A stretch of 58,411 nucleotides of DNA, taken from NCBI RefSeq assembly GCF_028416575.1, contig NZ_JAMQKB010000017.1, forward strand, positions 1-58,411, read 5' to 3'. The stretch's first letter is position 1. Each line of letters begins with the position of its first letter. Both the position numbers and the translations under genes were made by a program. Shown piece after piece: positions 16,226 to 26,500 of this stretch. Under the pieces are notes generated by a model. It was not told the DNA's origin, did no database searches, and was given only the letters and a program-made list of their open reading frames with translations. This DNA is from Terrihalobacillus insolitus (GTDB lineage: Bacteria > Bacillota > Bacilli > Bacillales > Amphibacillaceae).

Positions 16226-17434
16226 TCATGTTGAGGCATGAGAATCTTCCTGTTGTTTTATGACCTTTTGCCACGGTTGCTTACGATCGTACGTAAGGCT
16301 TCTCCACACCCATTCCAGTGGCCCAAACTGGTGCCCCTTCAACCACCAACGACTCCAAATTACTTGCATGCTATAAAAGAAAAGAACAAAAATGACGCCT
16401 TTCATCGGTGGTATCGAACCATATAGCCCAAATCCAATCGAATAAAATAAGCCAAATGAAACGATTGATTGCAATACATAATTAGATAATGACATTCTAC
16501 CAACATACGTAAGAGGCTTTAACAACCGCTTAAAGCGTTCTTTATGGAAAAGTAGCGTAATCGTTACGATATAAAAAAGTGCGGACGCTGATCCTCCAAT
16601 ATTATCCTGCGCATATGCAAACCACCTTGGATTATCAAATACATATGGCCCCATTTTCATCACAACAAACACGAGTAACAGCACAACCCAAGATCCTTTA
16701 AGGAACTGCCAATGGTCTTGTACTTGGTGCAACCATCTCTTGCGTGCTACGTACATACCAAATAGAAAAAGCGGTAATAAGCTTGCTGTCAAAAACACAT
16801 ATCCAGACCCACCATTTACATAGATCCAATCCGAATAATTTTGACTCCAAATATCGAGTAATGAGCCCGATCCATAGTTGTTGAATGCCTCCTCTATCCG
16901 ATTTCTATCTTGGAAATTACCTAATCGTTCACGAATCGAATATAAATTCCACGTGATCAATCCAGTCGATATAAAAAGTAAGTTGATTCCCCACAGCACC
17001 AAAGTCTTGTCCTTCCGTCTAAGAAACAGCAATAATAGTAAACCGATCAACCCATAAGACAACAAGATATCGCCGTGCCATAGAATAAAAGCGTGAATCA
17101 AACCAAATCCAATTAAGATCACCAATCTCCTAGATAATAAACGAGGTGCATGTAAACCTCTCTCTGTTAATCTTTCAACAAAAATTTGTGTGCCAAAGCC
17201 AAACAGAAATGAAAAAAGTGTATAAAAACTCGCCTGAAAAAAGATATCAATTAGACTTTGAATAAGGTGATCTAGTGTGGAAGACCAATACACATCTTCT
17301 CCACCGTACAAAAAAAACGGCGCATTAAAAGCAGGTACATTTACCATGAAAATTCCTAAAATTGCAAACCCCCGCGCTGCATCGATCCATTCTAATCTTT
17401 GATGTTCGAACACCGGTGTTCCCGTTTCGTTCAT
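16226..17434 (-). CDS. DUF418-family (YeiB/YxaH-like) membrane protein
   Basis: 402 residues with about nine hydrophobic helices, N-terminal DUF1624/acyltransferase-like start (RLEWIDAARGFAILGIFMVNVPAF) and C-terminal DUF418 domain (FKRLLKPLTYVGRMSLSNYVLQSIV...FGPLEWVWRSLTY). Function unknown; family members are widespread in Bacillaceae. ATG behind AGGTAGGACG. Divergent from gerPA, with about 110 bases between. Confidence 0.88.
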   Translation of the reverse strand: MNETGTPVFEHQRLEWIDAARGFAILGIFMVNVPAFNAPFFLYGGEDVYWSSTLDHLIQSLIDIFFQASFYTLFSFLFGFGTQIFVERLTERGLHAPRLLSRRLVILIGFGLIHAFILWHGDILLSYGLIGLLLLLFLRRKDKTLVLWGINLLFISTGLITWNLYSIRERLGNFQDRNRIEEAFNNYGSGSLLDIWSQNYSDWIYVNGGSGYVFLTASLLPLFLFGMYVARKRWLHQVQDHWQFLKGSWVVLLLVFVVMKMGPYVFDNPRWFAYAQDNIGGSASALFYIVTITLLFHKERFKRLLKPLTYVGRMSLSNYVLQSIVSFGLFYSIGFGLYGSIPPMKGVIFVLFFYSMQVIWSRWWLKGHQFGPLEWVWRSLTYDRKQPWQKVIKQQEDSHAST

Positions 17435-17497
17435 TTAACGTCCTACCTTTCTTTTATACGCAATGATCCTCTTTCATTATTATAACAAATGAAATGA

Positions 17498-17525
17498 ACA
17501 TCCCATTTAAAACTTTCATAAACTA
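17498..17525 (+). promoter_or_regulatory. Predicted sigma-K promoter of the gerP operon
   Basis: AC at 17498-17499, a 17-base spacer and CATAAACTA at 17517-17525 match the sigma-K pattern (AC, then CATANNNTA). The gerP operon of B. subtilis is transcribed in the mother cell by sigma-K. The leader would be very short, about 15 bases, which lowers confidence. Confidence 0.4.
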
Positions 17526-17545
17526 CTACAAAAGGAGGATGGATT

Positions 17546-17758
17546 ATGCCTGCAGTAGTTGGAGCTGTAAAAGTGCTCACTTTATCCACTTCCAGTATTT
17601 TCAACATTGGAGATGTGTATGCGATGCATCCATATAGTCAAGCAAAGACATTTGCTGGTGGCGGATCCTTTAATACTGGAGATGACATCCAAATACAGCT
17701 TGATAAATCATCCATACAAGTAAGTGATAAAGATACTATAGATCAAGTGATTGAATAG
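17546..17758 (+). CDS. gerPA: Spore germination protein GerPA
   Basis: 70 residues. The MPAVVGAVKV start, SSIFNIGDVYAMHPYSQAKTFAGGGSFNTGDDI centre and DKDTIDQ tail match GerPA of the gerP operon. GerP proteins are needed for germinants to pass the coat and outer layers to the receptors in the inner membrane. AAAGGAGGATGG site before the ATG. First gene of gerPA-PB-PC-PD-PE-PF. Confidence 0.9.
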   Translation: MPAVVGAVKVLTLSTSSIFNIGDVYAMHPYSQAKTFAGGGSFNTGDDIQIQLDKSSIQVSDKDTIDQVIE

Positions 17759-17816
17759 AAATATGGAATTTTTTAAAAAATAAATTGTTCGCTTTATCCT
17801 CATGGGAGTGTTTCAA

Positions 17817-18023
17817 ATGAATTTAACGGTACATCGGTCCATTTGCATCTCTTTTTTTAAGGTTGGAAGTGTCACCAATTCATCTGTATTACAAATTGGG
17901 AGTGCAGGAAATATACAAGCACAATCAGATATATACAATACTGGAGGCTTTTCAGAAGCGGCAGAGCCGGCGGAACCTGAAGTAACCGAAGAGCCCCTCG
18001 TTCCTCTCGCCCGACCGTCATAA
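17817..18023 (+). CDS. gerPB: Spore germination protein GerPB
   Basis: 68 residues. Core RSICISFFKVGSVTNSSVLQIGSAGNIQAQSDIYNTGGF is typical of GerPB; the C-terminus is an unstructured Glu/Pro-rich tail. The ATG at 17817 follows GGGAGTG; a further upstream ATG at 17802 lacks a site. Separated from gerPC by a 142-bp inverted-repeat element. Confidence 0.9.
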   Translation: MNLTVHRSICISFFKVGSVTNSSVLQIGSAGNIQAQSDIYNTGGFSEAAEPAEPEVTEEPLVPLARPS

Positions 18024-18064
18024 CACAGACAAAGATTTAGGTGCATAAGGTATTGTAAGTGCGT

Positions 18065-18206
18065 GTTCAAAAAGTCAACAAATCAGAAGCAAGCAGGTCG
18101 AGGCGGCGCAGTTTTGAGTAGCGCAGCGTATGCTTTTAATACGTGAGCAACGGAAAAACAAGCAAACGAAGAGATGCGCCGCTTATCATTTGGTGACTTT
18201 TTGAAC
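18065..18206. mobile_element. MITE-like element, full 142-bp copy (orientation 1)
   Basis: Bounded by GTTCAAAAAGTC (18065-18076) and GACTTTTTGAAC (18195-18206), a perfect 12-bp terminal inverted repeat. The interior (AGCAAGCAGGTCGAGGCGGC ... GAAGAGATGCGCCGCTTATC) is the reverse complement of the copy at 32628-32769, which is also 142 bp. It holds no credible gene. It lies between gerPB and gerPC, with GTGC and TTCCTCT as flanks. Confidence 0.8.
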
Positions 18207-18246
18207 TTCCTCTGTAAGGAAAATGCCTAGGAGAGGAGTCATTCAG

Positions 18247-18840
18247 TTGAGTTACATGAACCAATGGTCCGATTACCTTGCGCAAATGAATCGTTATCTT
18301 CAGCAGCAAGACGAACGAATAAAGGCATTAGAAGAACGCGTTCGTACCATTGAAAAAGATAGAAAAACAGCAAATCAAACAACAATTGAAAAAATAGAAT
18401 ACAATTTTGATCAATTGAAAATCGAACGATTGGACGGTAGCCTTCATATCGGAATTTCGCCCGAGGATTTATCAAAGGTTGAGGACATGTCGTTAGGTCA
18501 GCAATCTGCCTTGTCTCCATATCCTATTTCACAATCACCATCTCAGTCACCCTATTCAGAAGTAGACAGTTTTTTATCAAATGAGGCACCAAGTCTGATA
18601 GAACAAGAAATGCGCACACAGAAAAAGCCCAATGACCCACAGTTTATCCAGACGATAATAGAGGACATTCGAAAACAGCTGCCTACACGGATTGCTCACT
18701 ATGAACGACTTGCCAAAGAGAAGGGGATGAGTGAAACAGAGTTGTACCACTATGTTACAGAACAAGTAAAAGGGGAAATACGCGATTCCCTACAAGCATT
18801 TTTTAATCAAGAACAGCAAAAAGGAGAGAAGGAACAATGA
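18247..18840 (+). CDS. gerPC: Spore germination protein GerPC
   Basis: 197 residues, near the usual GerPC length. N-terminal coiled coil (QMNRYLQQQDERIKALEERVRTIEKD) and the family core IEKIEYNFDQLKIERLDGSLHIGISPEDL. The TTG at 18247 is preferred because GAGAGGAG lies eight bases upstream; an ATG at 18223 has only a weak site. It overlaps gerPD by four bases (ATGA), and follows the inserted element directly. Confidence 0.9.
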   Translation: MSYMNQWSDYLAQMNRYLQQQDERIKALEERVRTIEKDRKTANQTTIEKIEYNFDQLKIERLDGSLHIGISPEDLSKVEDMSLGQQSALSPYPISQSPSQSPYSEVDSFLSNEAPSLIEQEMRTQKKPNDPQFIQTIIEDIRKQLPTRIAHYERLAKEKGMSETELYHYVTEQVKGEIRDSLQAFFNQEQQKGEKEQ

Positions 18841-19025
18841 TAAAACATGAAGTCCATAACTGGGATGTGAACGTGGGAGATATACGCATTCTTGGGGTTT
18901 CCACTTCTTCCGTTTTTCTAATTGGAGATAGTGAAGAGATAAAATTAACGTCATTTTTTGATACGCCACCTGAATCTTATATTTTTGGATCAGTCGTGCC
19001 TCTTTCACGTCATGCAAAGGAGTAA
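18837..19025 (+). CDS. gerPD: Spore germination protein GerPD
   Basis: 62 residues, HNWDVNVGDIRILGVSTSSVFLIGDSEEIKLTSFFDTPPESYIFG is the GerPD pattern. ATG overlaps the gerPC stop (ATGA), with GGAGAGAAGG upstream; translationally coupled to gerPC. Confidence 0.9.
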   Translation: MIKHEVHNWDVNVGDIRILGVSTSSVFLIGDSEEIKLTSFFDTPPESYIFGSVVPLSRHAKE

Positions 19026-19032
19026 GTTGACG

Positions 19033-19416
19033 ATGCATAAACGGACTGCAAACGTTAATCGTATAAAAGTGATCGCTGCATCGAACAGTGCAATTGTTGG
19101 CATTGGTGATGTAACATACAGTTCTCCCGTTTCAAACATTATTGCCGTTCAAAAGGAAGGTAATGTGTTCATAAATGAAGAAAACAAATATGATTTTAAC
19201 AAGTACCCCGTTTTCAGCCGTTCCCCCGCGGAGCATCATGATCATCCGATCCGCGTGCAGGAGGATACAACGCATCATGTACCAGCTATAGGTGTCAACA
19301 AGGTCGATGTATATGGAGTAGCATCCTCTTCTATTTTTCAGGTAGGTTCTTTAGGTCATATCGATGCTGAGGCTAGATTAAAGCACATTCGCATCCTTAA
19401 GGATGAACAAAAATAA
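19033..19416 (+). CDS. gerPE: Spore germination protein GerPE
   Basis: 127 residues. Two related halves: RIKVIAASNSAIVGIGDVTYSSPVSN at the N-terminus and KVDVYGVASSSIFQVGSLGHIDAEARLKHIRIL at the C-terminus, as in GerPE. ATG at 19033 with AAAGGAG ten bases upstream (a TTG at 19027 is an alternative). Seven bases after gerPD. Confidence 0.9.
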   Translation: MHKRTANVNRIKVIAASNSAIVGIGDVTYSSPVSNIIAVQKEGNVFINEENKYDFNKYPVFSRSPAEHHDHPIRVQEDTTHHVPAIGVNKVDVYGVASSSIFQVGSLGHIDAEARLKHIRILKDEQK

Positions 19417-19447
19417 TGCTTGACGATATACTATTTGTATAGTGCAT

Positions 19448-19482
19448 GTTCAAAAAGTGGACAATAAGAGGATGTTCAATAA
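19448..19482. repeat. Relic of the GTTCAAAAAGTC element family before gerPF
   Basis: GTTCAAAAAGT(GGAC) at 19448-19460 and a second GTTCAATAAG at 19472-19482, separated by AATAAGAGGAT. These look like a decayed end pair in the 166-base gap between gerPE and gerPF. Confidence 0.45.
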
Positions 19483-19582
19483 GGGATCTTCGACATTCAA
19501 ATATAGAAAGATGCACTTTATTTGATTTTCTCCTAAGACCCTTATCTTTTTGTACCAAATTACAACAAAGAAGGTGTGTAAT

Positions 19583-19801
19583 ATGCCATCAGTAGTTGGC
19601 CCGATTAAAATAAATAGTGTCGGTGGTGGGGTCGTAAACTTTGGTGATAGCTTTTATTTATCGCCAAAAAGTGCTTCCAAGACTAGTTCTGGCTCTGGTG
19701 CCTTTAACACTGGCGATTTCATTTGTACGAATAATGGTTTGAATTCCACAAACGTATCCGATCCCGATGTAGCTGACCAAAATACTACAGCAAACGCATA
19801 A
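19583..19801 (+). CDS. gerPF: Spore germination protein GerPF
   Basis: 72 residues. MPSVVGPIKINSVGGGVVNFGDSFYLSPKSASKTSSGSGAFNTGDFICTNNGLNSTN...DPDVADQN is the canonical GerPF sequence. AAGAAGGTG site before the ATG at 19583. It is separated from gerPE by 166 bases with element relics, but terminates the operon with a strong hairpin at 19806-19840. Confidence 0.93.
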   Translation: MPSVVGPIKINSVGGGVVNFGDSFYLSPKSASKTSSGSGAFNTGDFICTNNGLNSTNVSDPDVADQNTTANA

Positions 19802-19805
19802 TGGA

Positions 19806-19840
19806 AAAGGTGCCCTGAAAAACGTTCAGGGCACCTTTCT
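19806..19840. terminator. Bidirectional terminator between gerPF and addA
   Basis: AAAGGTGCCCTGAA and TTCAGGGCACCTTT form a 14-bp perfect stem with T and A tracts on the two strands. Confidence 0.9.
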
Positions 19841-19856
19841 TGCACAATTTGTATCG

Positions 19857-22800
19857 TTACAATTCTATCAATAATCCACCATCAAAAAAATATAAATATT
19901 TTCCCACTACTGGTTCTTTCCAAATTTCTTCTACTGCTGTAGCGTAGAGATCAAGCTGTGTCTCGTAACGTTTTTTTAGTGTAACTTCTTTGTCCTCATC
20001 GGAGCCTTTCGATGGAACGGTATCTGTTTTATAATCGAGAATAATCCAACCACCTTCATGACGAATCGCACAATCAATGACACCTTGAATCAGTACTCGT
20101 TCATCTGTGTCGTCGTCCCACTCGGCATATACTTCATTTGCAGGAAGTGTTAAGCTAAACGGCACTTCTCGATAAATAGTTACAGCTTGAATCAATTGTT
20201 CACCAATATTTGTTTGGAAAAATTGTTTAATAGCACCAACATCAACTGTATCTGCTTCTTCTTGTGTGATTATTTCTTTTGTTACAATGCCTTGAACGTG
20301 TTCTTCTAGCTCAATTGTCGTTAATTTCTTCGTCAATGGTAAGTGCTGCATGACAGCATGCATGGCACTTCCTTTTTCAGCAGCAGTTAGACGTTTCTCC
20401 TTTTGCATGAAACGAGGGCGATTTCCAATTGGTGCTTTATACGTTTCGAGCAATTGATCACCACTATATTCGTCCTTCCACTCTCGCTGTCGTTTTAATT
20501 CTGTGACAGATTGTTTCGCTCGATAGGTAGAAGCATTCGGATGTGGATATTGATATGCCAGTTTTTTCTCGACAGCTTCATCAAGAGAAGGATCCAAATC
20601 GAGTAACGGCTCCCAATTCCGAATGGCTTTTTCTAGGTTGCTTTTATTTGAACCTAAAGGGGATTCTTGCCTAGTAAGCGCACTACCATGCATCAATCGA
20701 ACATCCCAAGAAGAAACATCGTTTTGAATCTCCTCTGGCACTCGAACACTTACCTTTATTTCATCACGCAACACTTCATTTTGGTGATGACGGATTAAAG
20801 CAGGGCCAATCCAATCTAAATAGCTTTTCGATTCTAATCGGTAATGGGCAGGAAGTACCCACTCTGGATGGTCGATTAACTGCTGCCACTTCTCCTGTTT
20901 TTTCTCAAAGGACGCAACATTCCCAACCATCACTAATTTTTCTTTAGCACGGGTTAACGCAACATATAGGACGCGCATTTCTTCGGCTAGTAGTTCTCGC
21001 TGTTTTTCTTTTTTTAACGCATGAAAAGCAAGAGTTGGGTACATGATCCGCTTTATTGGATCAATATATTTACTTCCAAAACCAAGATCTTTATGAAGCA
21101 AGTATTTTTGTTTTATGTCCTGTTGATTAAACTGCTTATCCATTGCACCTAAAATGACGACTGGGAACTCTAATCCCTTACTTTTATGAATCGTCATCAT
21201 CCGGACGACATCCTCTTGTTCACCAAGTGCCCGTGCCGCGCCAAGATCATCACCTCGTTCTTCCATCCGCTCAATAAATCGTAAAAAGCGGAACAATCCG
21301 CGAAATGACGTCGATTCATAGCTTCGAGCCCGATCATAAAGTGCTCTTAAATTTGCCTGACGCTGACGCCCGCCTGGAATCCCTCCAACGAAATCGTAAT
21401 AGCCTGTCTCTCGATAGATTTGCCAAATTAATTCAGACAATGCACCCTGCCTCGCCCTTGATCGCCACTCGTTTAGTTGATTCAGAAATGAAACGATTCG
21501 TGCTATTTTTGGATGACTAGATTGCGCTACAAATGCTTTCAGTGCATCATGATAAGGGGCACGTCTTTTGGCTAAACGAATTTGCGCAAGATCCTCTTCG
21601 TTGAGACCCACTATTGGTGATCGCAGAATCGCTGCAAGTGGGATATCCTGTTTCGGATTGTCAATCACCTTCAGCAAACTCAACATCACTTTGATTTCAA
21701 TTGCTTCTAAATATCCTGTAGACAGTTCGGCATATACAGGGATGCCTTCTTGTTTTAATTCATCCACAATCGTTGGCGCCCAGGTCATGGAACGCAACAG
21801 GATCACGATATCTCGATAACGGACATCTCGCTGTACTCCCGTTGCCTTATCGATTACCTGCATAGGGGAAGCCTTATAACCAATCCACTTTTTGATCATA
21901 CGCGCATAGGTGCGCGCTTCCAATTGAGCTTTTTCTAAATCCTGAAAATCTTCATCCTCTTTGGCATCATCTTGCTCTTCTTCCTTACTTTCTCTGTCGA
22001 TAATAACAAGTTCAACGTCCGTATCACTATTTGTCAGTTCATCATACATTTTATTTGCATAAATGAGCTCAGCGTCTTCATCATAGTTCATCTCGCCAAC
22101 TTCTTCATTTAACAGCTGTCTGAAAATATAGTTGGTAGCAGCTAACACCTGCGTTCTACTGCGAAAATTACGAGCAAGGTCGATCCGTTTTCCTGGATGA
22201 TCCGCCACAGCAAATTCCTTGTATTTGTTTAAAAATAACGTCGGTTCTGCATGTCGAAAACGATAAATACTTTGCTTCACATCCCCAACCATAAACATGT
22301 TTCCTGCCCCGTCTTTATTTGAAATCAAGGACAATAACGTTTCCTGTACAAGGTTTGTGTCCTGATACTCGTCCACCAAAACCTCGGTGAACTTTTTCCT
22401 GAATTCGGTAGAAACATAGGAGGGAACAATTTGTGATGAATCAGACGACGGATCTACTAAAACCTGTAAACAAAAATGCTCCAAATCAGAAAAATCAACA
22501 ATCGCCTTTTCTTTTTTAGCTTGTGCATATTTTTCTTTAAATTCCTTTACTAGCACAATCAATTGTTCTACTGTTGGGTACAGTGTCCGCATATCATCAA
22601 GATAAGAAGATAGTCTTCTTGAAAACCAATCTTCCGCCAAATCATTCCAGCGCTTTTTGTAGCTATTTCTAAGGCCTTTCAACTTGTCTTTCTTTTCTTC
22701 TGAACAATCCACTTTTTTCCGCGACAGTGCCTGGAACTTACTTTCTAAAAAGAGTTTTTGCAAGTCATCCCAAGACAGTTGGAGGCAGCGTTTTGCTTCT

Positions 22801-23582
22801 GTGATCAAATGTAAATCTGCGTCGATTGCATCCGCATAATGGTAGGGGCCATCGCTCTCTCTCGTTAGATCGAGGGCACTTATTGCTTCAGCCTCCATCG
22901 CGTTTAGCTGACTTTGTACTTCTCTTTTTAGAATGGTTAACCATTCTAAATCCGCTTCTTCCACTTGTTCTGGAATATCATACATTGTTGCCATATTGGT
23001 GAGCCACTGTCCAGGCCAAGGTTTTTGCATCGCAAATTCATACAGCTTCATCACTAGTTCTTCGACTTCCAAATCACTTCGATCATTCGAAAAACGATCC
23101 ACGACTGAGAAGAAAGCCGTTTGTTCTTCCCCAACCTTACCATACCAATGTTCAAATAGCTCCTCCATCACTTCTTGTCGAATCATGTCTGCTTCCATAT
23201 CATCTGCAATTCGAAAACCAGGATCTAAGTCAAGCATATACGCATGGCGCCGAACGACTTCCATGCAAAAGGCGTGCAAGGTCGAAATGGAAGCACGTTG
23301 TAATAAAGATAACTGTTTTTTCAAATGGGTTGAGGTGGGGTTTTTTTCCAATGCAGCCTCGATGGCTTGCCCAATTCGGTGTCGCATTTCTTGGGCTGCA
23401 GCATTAGTGAACGTTACGACCAATAAGGAGTCAATATCAACCGGATTATTTTTGTCTAATAGTTTCTGAATAATCCGTTCAACTAACACAGCCGTTTTTC
23501 CAGATCCAGCTGCGGCTGCAACTAATATGTCCCTGCCGTTTGTATGAATAGCTTCTTCTTGTTCTTTTGTCCAGCTTACCAT
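19857..23582 (-). CDS. addA: AddA, helicase-nuclease subunit A
   Basis: 1241 residues, the usual size. UvrD-type 3'-5' helicase plus C-terminal RecB nuclease domain of the AddAB double-strand-break resection enzyme. Walker A AAAGSGKT is at 23-30, the DEYQDTN Walker B around residue 410 and QSIYRFRHA just after it. The C-terminal nuclease motif is GWIILDYKTDTV. Translation starts at the last base of the addB stop (TAATG overlap at 23582), so addBA is coupled. Confidence 0.97.
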   Translation of the reverse strand: MVSWTKEQEEAIHTNGRDILVAAAAGSGKTAVLVERIIQKLLDKNNPVDIDSLLVVTFTNAAAQEMRHRIGQAIEAALEKNPTSTHLKKQLSLLQRASISTLHAFCMEVVRRHAYMLDLDPGFRIADDMEADMIRQEVMEELFEHWYGKVGEEQTAFFSVVDRFSNDRSDLEVEELVMKLYEFAMQKPWPGQWLTNMATMYDIPEQVEEADLEWLTILKREVQSQLNAMEAEAISALDLTRESDGPYHYADAIDADLHLITEAKRCLQLSWDDLQKLFLESKFQALSRKKVDCSEEKKDKLKGLRNSYKKRWNDLAEDWFSRRLSSYLDDMRTLYPTVEQLIVLVKEFKEKYAQAKKEKAIVDFSDLEHFCLQVLVDPSSDSSQIVPSYVSTEFRKKFTEVLVDEYQDTNLVQETLLSLISNKDGAGNMFMVGDVKQSIYRFRHAEPTLFLNKYKEFAVADHPGKRIDLARNFRSRTQVLAATNYIFRQLLNEEVGEMNYDEDAELIYANKMYDELTNSDTDVELVIIDRESKEEEQDDAKEDEDFQDLEKAQLEARTYARMIKKWIGYKASPMQVIDKATGVQRDVRYRDIVILLRSMTWAPTIVDELKQEGIPVYAELSTGYLEAIEIKVMLSLLKVIDNPKQDIPLAAILRSPIVGLNEEDLAQIRLAKRRAPYHDALKAFVAQSSHPKIARIVSFLNQLNEWRSRARQGALSELIWQIYRETGYYDFVGGIPGGRQRQANLRALYDRARSYESTSFRGLFRFLRFIERMEERGDDLGAARALGEQEDVVRMMTIHKSKGLEFPVVILGAMDKQFNQQDIKQKYLLHKDLGFGSKYIDPIKRIMYPTLAFHALKKEKQRELLAEEMRVLYVALTRAKEKLVMVGNVASFEKKQEKWQQLIDHPEWVLPAHYRLESKSYLDWIGPALIRHHQNEVLRDEIKVSVRVPEEIQNDVSSWDVRLMHGSALTRQESPLGSNKSNLEKAIRNWEPLLDLDPSLDEAVEKKLAYQYPHPNASTYRAKQSVTELKRQREWKDEYSGDQLLETYKAPIGNRPRFMQKEKRLTAAEKGSAMHAVMQHLPLTKKLTTIELEEHVQGIVTKEIITQEEADTVDVGAIKQFFQTNIGEQLIQAVTIYREVPFSLTLPANEVYAEWDDDTDERVLIQGVIDCAIRHEGGWIILDYKTDTVPSKGSDEDKEVTLKKRYETQLDLYATAVEEIWKEPVVGKYLYFFDGGLLIEL

Positions 23583-26500
23583 TAGGAGTCCCCCCTTCGA
23601 ACGATTGCTTCAATGACTTCCTCGTCCTTCAAATCCTTTAAGCGACGAAAGTTATTTTCTACTAATGATGCATCGAATTGACAAACCGAGTGAAATGAAC
23701 AATACGCACAGGCTGTTTGCTGTTTTTGTTGGTATGGATTCAAATGGACATTGCCACTTGTCATATCCATGCCTGCCCCGACCATAAGTTCACGAATATA
23801 CCCTTGCAGCTGTTGAAAAGTCTCTCTTTGTGCAGTATTGGATCCCTTGCGAAGCTCCCCGTTTTTCTTTAGGCCTGCAGGTATGATTTTACTTGTACCA
23901 CTGTCTAGGCTTGTATCCATCATGCGAATAACCTGCTCATTTTCAACAAGTAACCCTTGCATCTTAAATTTTTTAAAAAGCTCCTGTTCGATTTCCATAT
24001 CCGTTAACTTCTTGCTTTTTGATAAGATCGGATTATGAACATGAAAATATAGTACACCAGCAGGGGTTGCCTTTTCGCCTAACCATTTTTCTGATTGAGA
24101 CAGTACGACATCTAAATAGGCCAACATTTGCAATGCTAATCCGTAATAAACTTCGGACAAATTTAAACCCTTTGAGCTAGACTTATAGTCGATGATTCGT
24201 AGAAATAATTGTTCTTGATCAATCGCACGGTCAACCCGATCAATACGTCCCCGTAATTGGAGTTCATAGCCATTTGGCAGACTAAGCTTAATCGGTGCCA
24301 ATTCCTGATTCGGACCAAAACTTAGCTCCAATCCAACGGTTGAAAATTGACTTTGCCTTGCTTGCTCACTTAGTACATATGCAGCTCTAGCAATTACTTC
24401 CTGCAACTTTTGTTGAATGTATTGATACCGGTTTGAACTATGCAAAATTTGATGTTGCAAAATTGGCCCAAGACTTTCTACCGCTCTATTAGCATATTGC
24501 TTTGCCTGATCTTGGTTCATTTGGGAATAATCTTTCCCCTCTGCTTGCAACCATTCTGTAATTTTCTTCAATGCCTCATGAAAAAGTTGCCCAATGTCTG
24601 GGGCATCGAGTTTATATGTTCGGCGTTCTTCCAGCCCAAGACTATAACGAGCAAAGTGTTGATATGAGCAGCGGTGATACATTTCAAGACGGGATACACT
24701 TGCTTTCACTTCTTTTGGATACAATTGCTCCGTTGTCTCTTTCGAAAGATATGTTGGTTCATTTTTATAAAATAAGCTTTGTAGAATCGTGTAGGTTGTA
24801 CTAGATTTGGCATGGTGTTGGATATACCAATTTAATACATTATTCCAAATTGGATCGACCGGATATCCCCTGGCATTTCTTGCTAGCTGTGATGTCAGCG
24901 CTGATCTTGTTTTAATAGGCGTTGAAATAAAGCGATCTGCTTCCTTCATTTCATCTGCGTCCTGCAAGAGTAATAGATCTTGGCACGCAGGAAATAGATC
25001 TTGTATTCGTTTGATCAGCTGGGATGGGGATTTTGATTTTCCTTCTTCATCACTTAAAGGATAGCTGACCCAAAGGCGATCCTGCGCTGCTGTGAAGGCT
25101 AAATAAACATAAAACCAATCATCTAACAGCTGCCGCTTACTACCGTCTGCAAGTTTGATTCCATGTTCGGCTAGTAGTTCTCTTTCTTCTTCTGTGATCA
25201 TCCCATCGCCAGCAGGCTTCTTCGGCCACACACCATCATTTACACCCAAGAGAAATGCACATTTAATTCCGCCGATCCTTGATCTGTCAATCGTTCCTGT
25301 TACAACGTGATCCATGCTAGGAGGAACATGGGCAAATTTCAGTGATTCAAACCCCGACTCTAATGTTGATCGAAAAATGGGTAACGTCATCTCCTCATCG
25401 CCTACCATTTCCACGATCTCGTCCATCAATTGAATCACTGCATTCCATACTTGCTCTTGTTCACGTCCGTGTTCGATCCGACCCTGGGAATCCAAGTCAT
25501 TTCGAATCTTTTCTAGTTGTTTGGGAACTCCAAGAGATTCAAGCCATTCATAGATAGCTTGACACTTTTCTGCAATCGTCTTTGCTTTACTCATCTGTTG
25601 CTCGAAAGGTTGAAATGCACGGACAACCTGATAACGGTAGCGATTCATTTTTCGTTGCATGTCCTTCTCTTCATCTGTTTGAGAAGCTTGATCAAATCCT
25701 CGAAATCGTTGAAAAATCCATTGTTTATCTCCACACCAGCGGTCTTTTGAACGTATACCGTATTCAAGCACATAGTTTTCTAGCTCATCGATTGCTTCCA
25801 CGTCAAGTGGATATTTGTTATCTGTAATGGGGATAAAGCCTGTTTTCAGCATTCTAAAAACCGCATCATAGCGCCAATTCCCCTCGATAACATCAAGCCC
25901 TGATCGAATCAGTTCTAATAGAGGATGATTCATCATCGTTCTTTTTTCGTCGATAAAGACTGGTATCCCATAGTCTTGAAATACCGTTTTGATCAAATCA
26001 TGGTATAGTTCGGTTTGTCGAATCAAAACGGCTATATCTTTAAATCGGTATTGTTCTTCTCTAACAAGTCTTAAAATTTCCTGAGCCGCACCTTCGACCT
26101 CTGCACGGGGATGAACCGCCTGTGCTAATTGGATCGGTACAGCACCTTCAAAGGTGGGTGATGGTCGGACGTCAAAGTAGTTTTCTAGATGTGCAAAATA
26201 TGGTCTTTCATCAAAACGACCTGATTCTTGATCGAGATGGACCATTTCATCGATCGTAATTTGGCATTCTTTTGCACTTGAAGTTAATTGTTGATACGTC
26301 TCTTTCGTTTGACAAAACAAATCCAACTCCGATATAGGTGCACCAGTCGGATCATCGACTGTTAAGGTGACCGTTACTTGCCTTACTTTCTTTAATAATG
26401 CCTCAACCACTTCAAGCTCTTGTGGGGTAAAGCGATGGAATCCGTCAAGATAGATTTCTGAGTCAGAAAGAAAATCAGCTGTTTCGATTTTATCAGCCAA

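Noticed and set aside
22933..23469. 178-codon antisense frame over addA
   Set aside because: Shadow frame in a large conserved gene, with no ribosome site.
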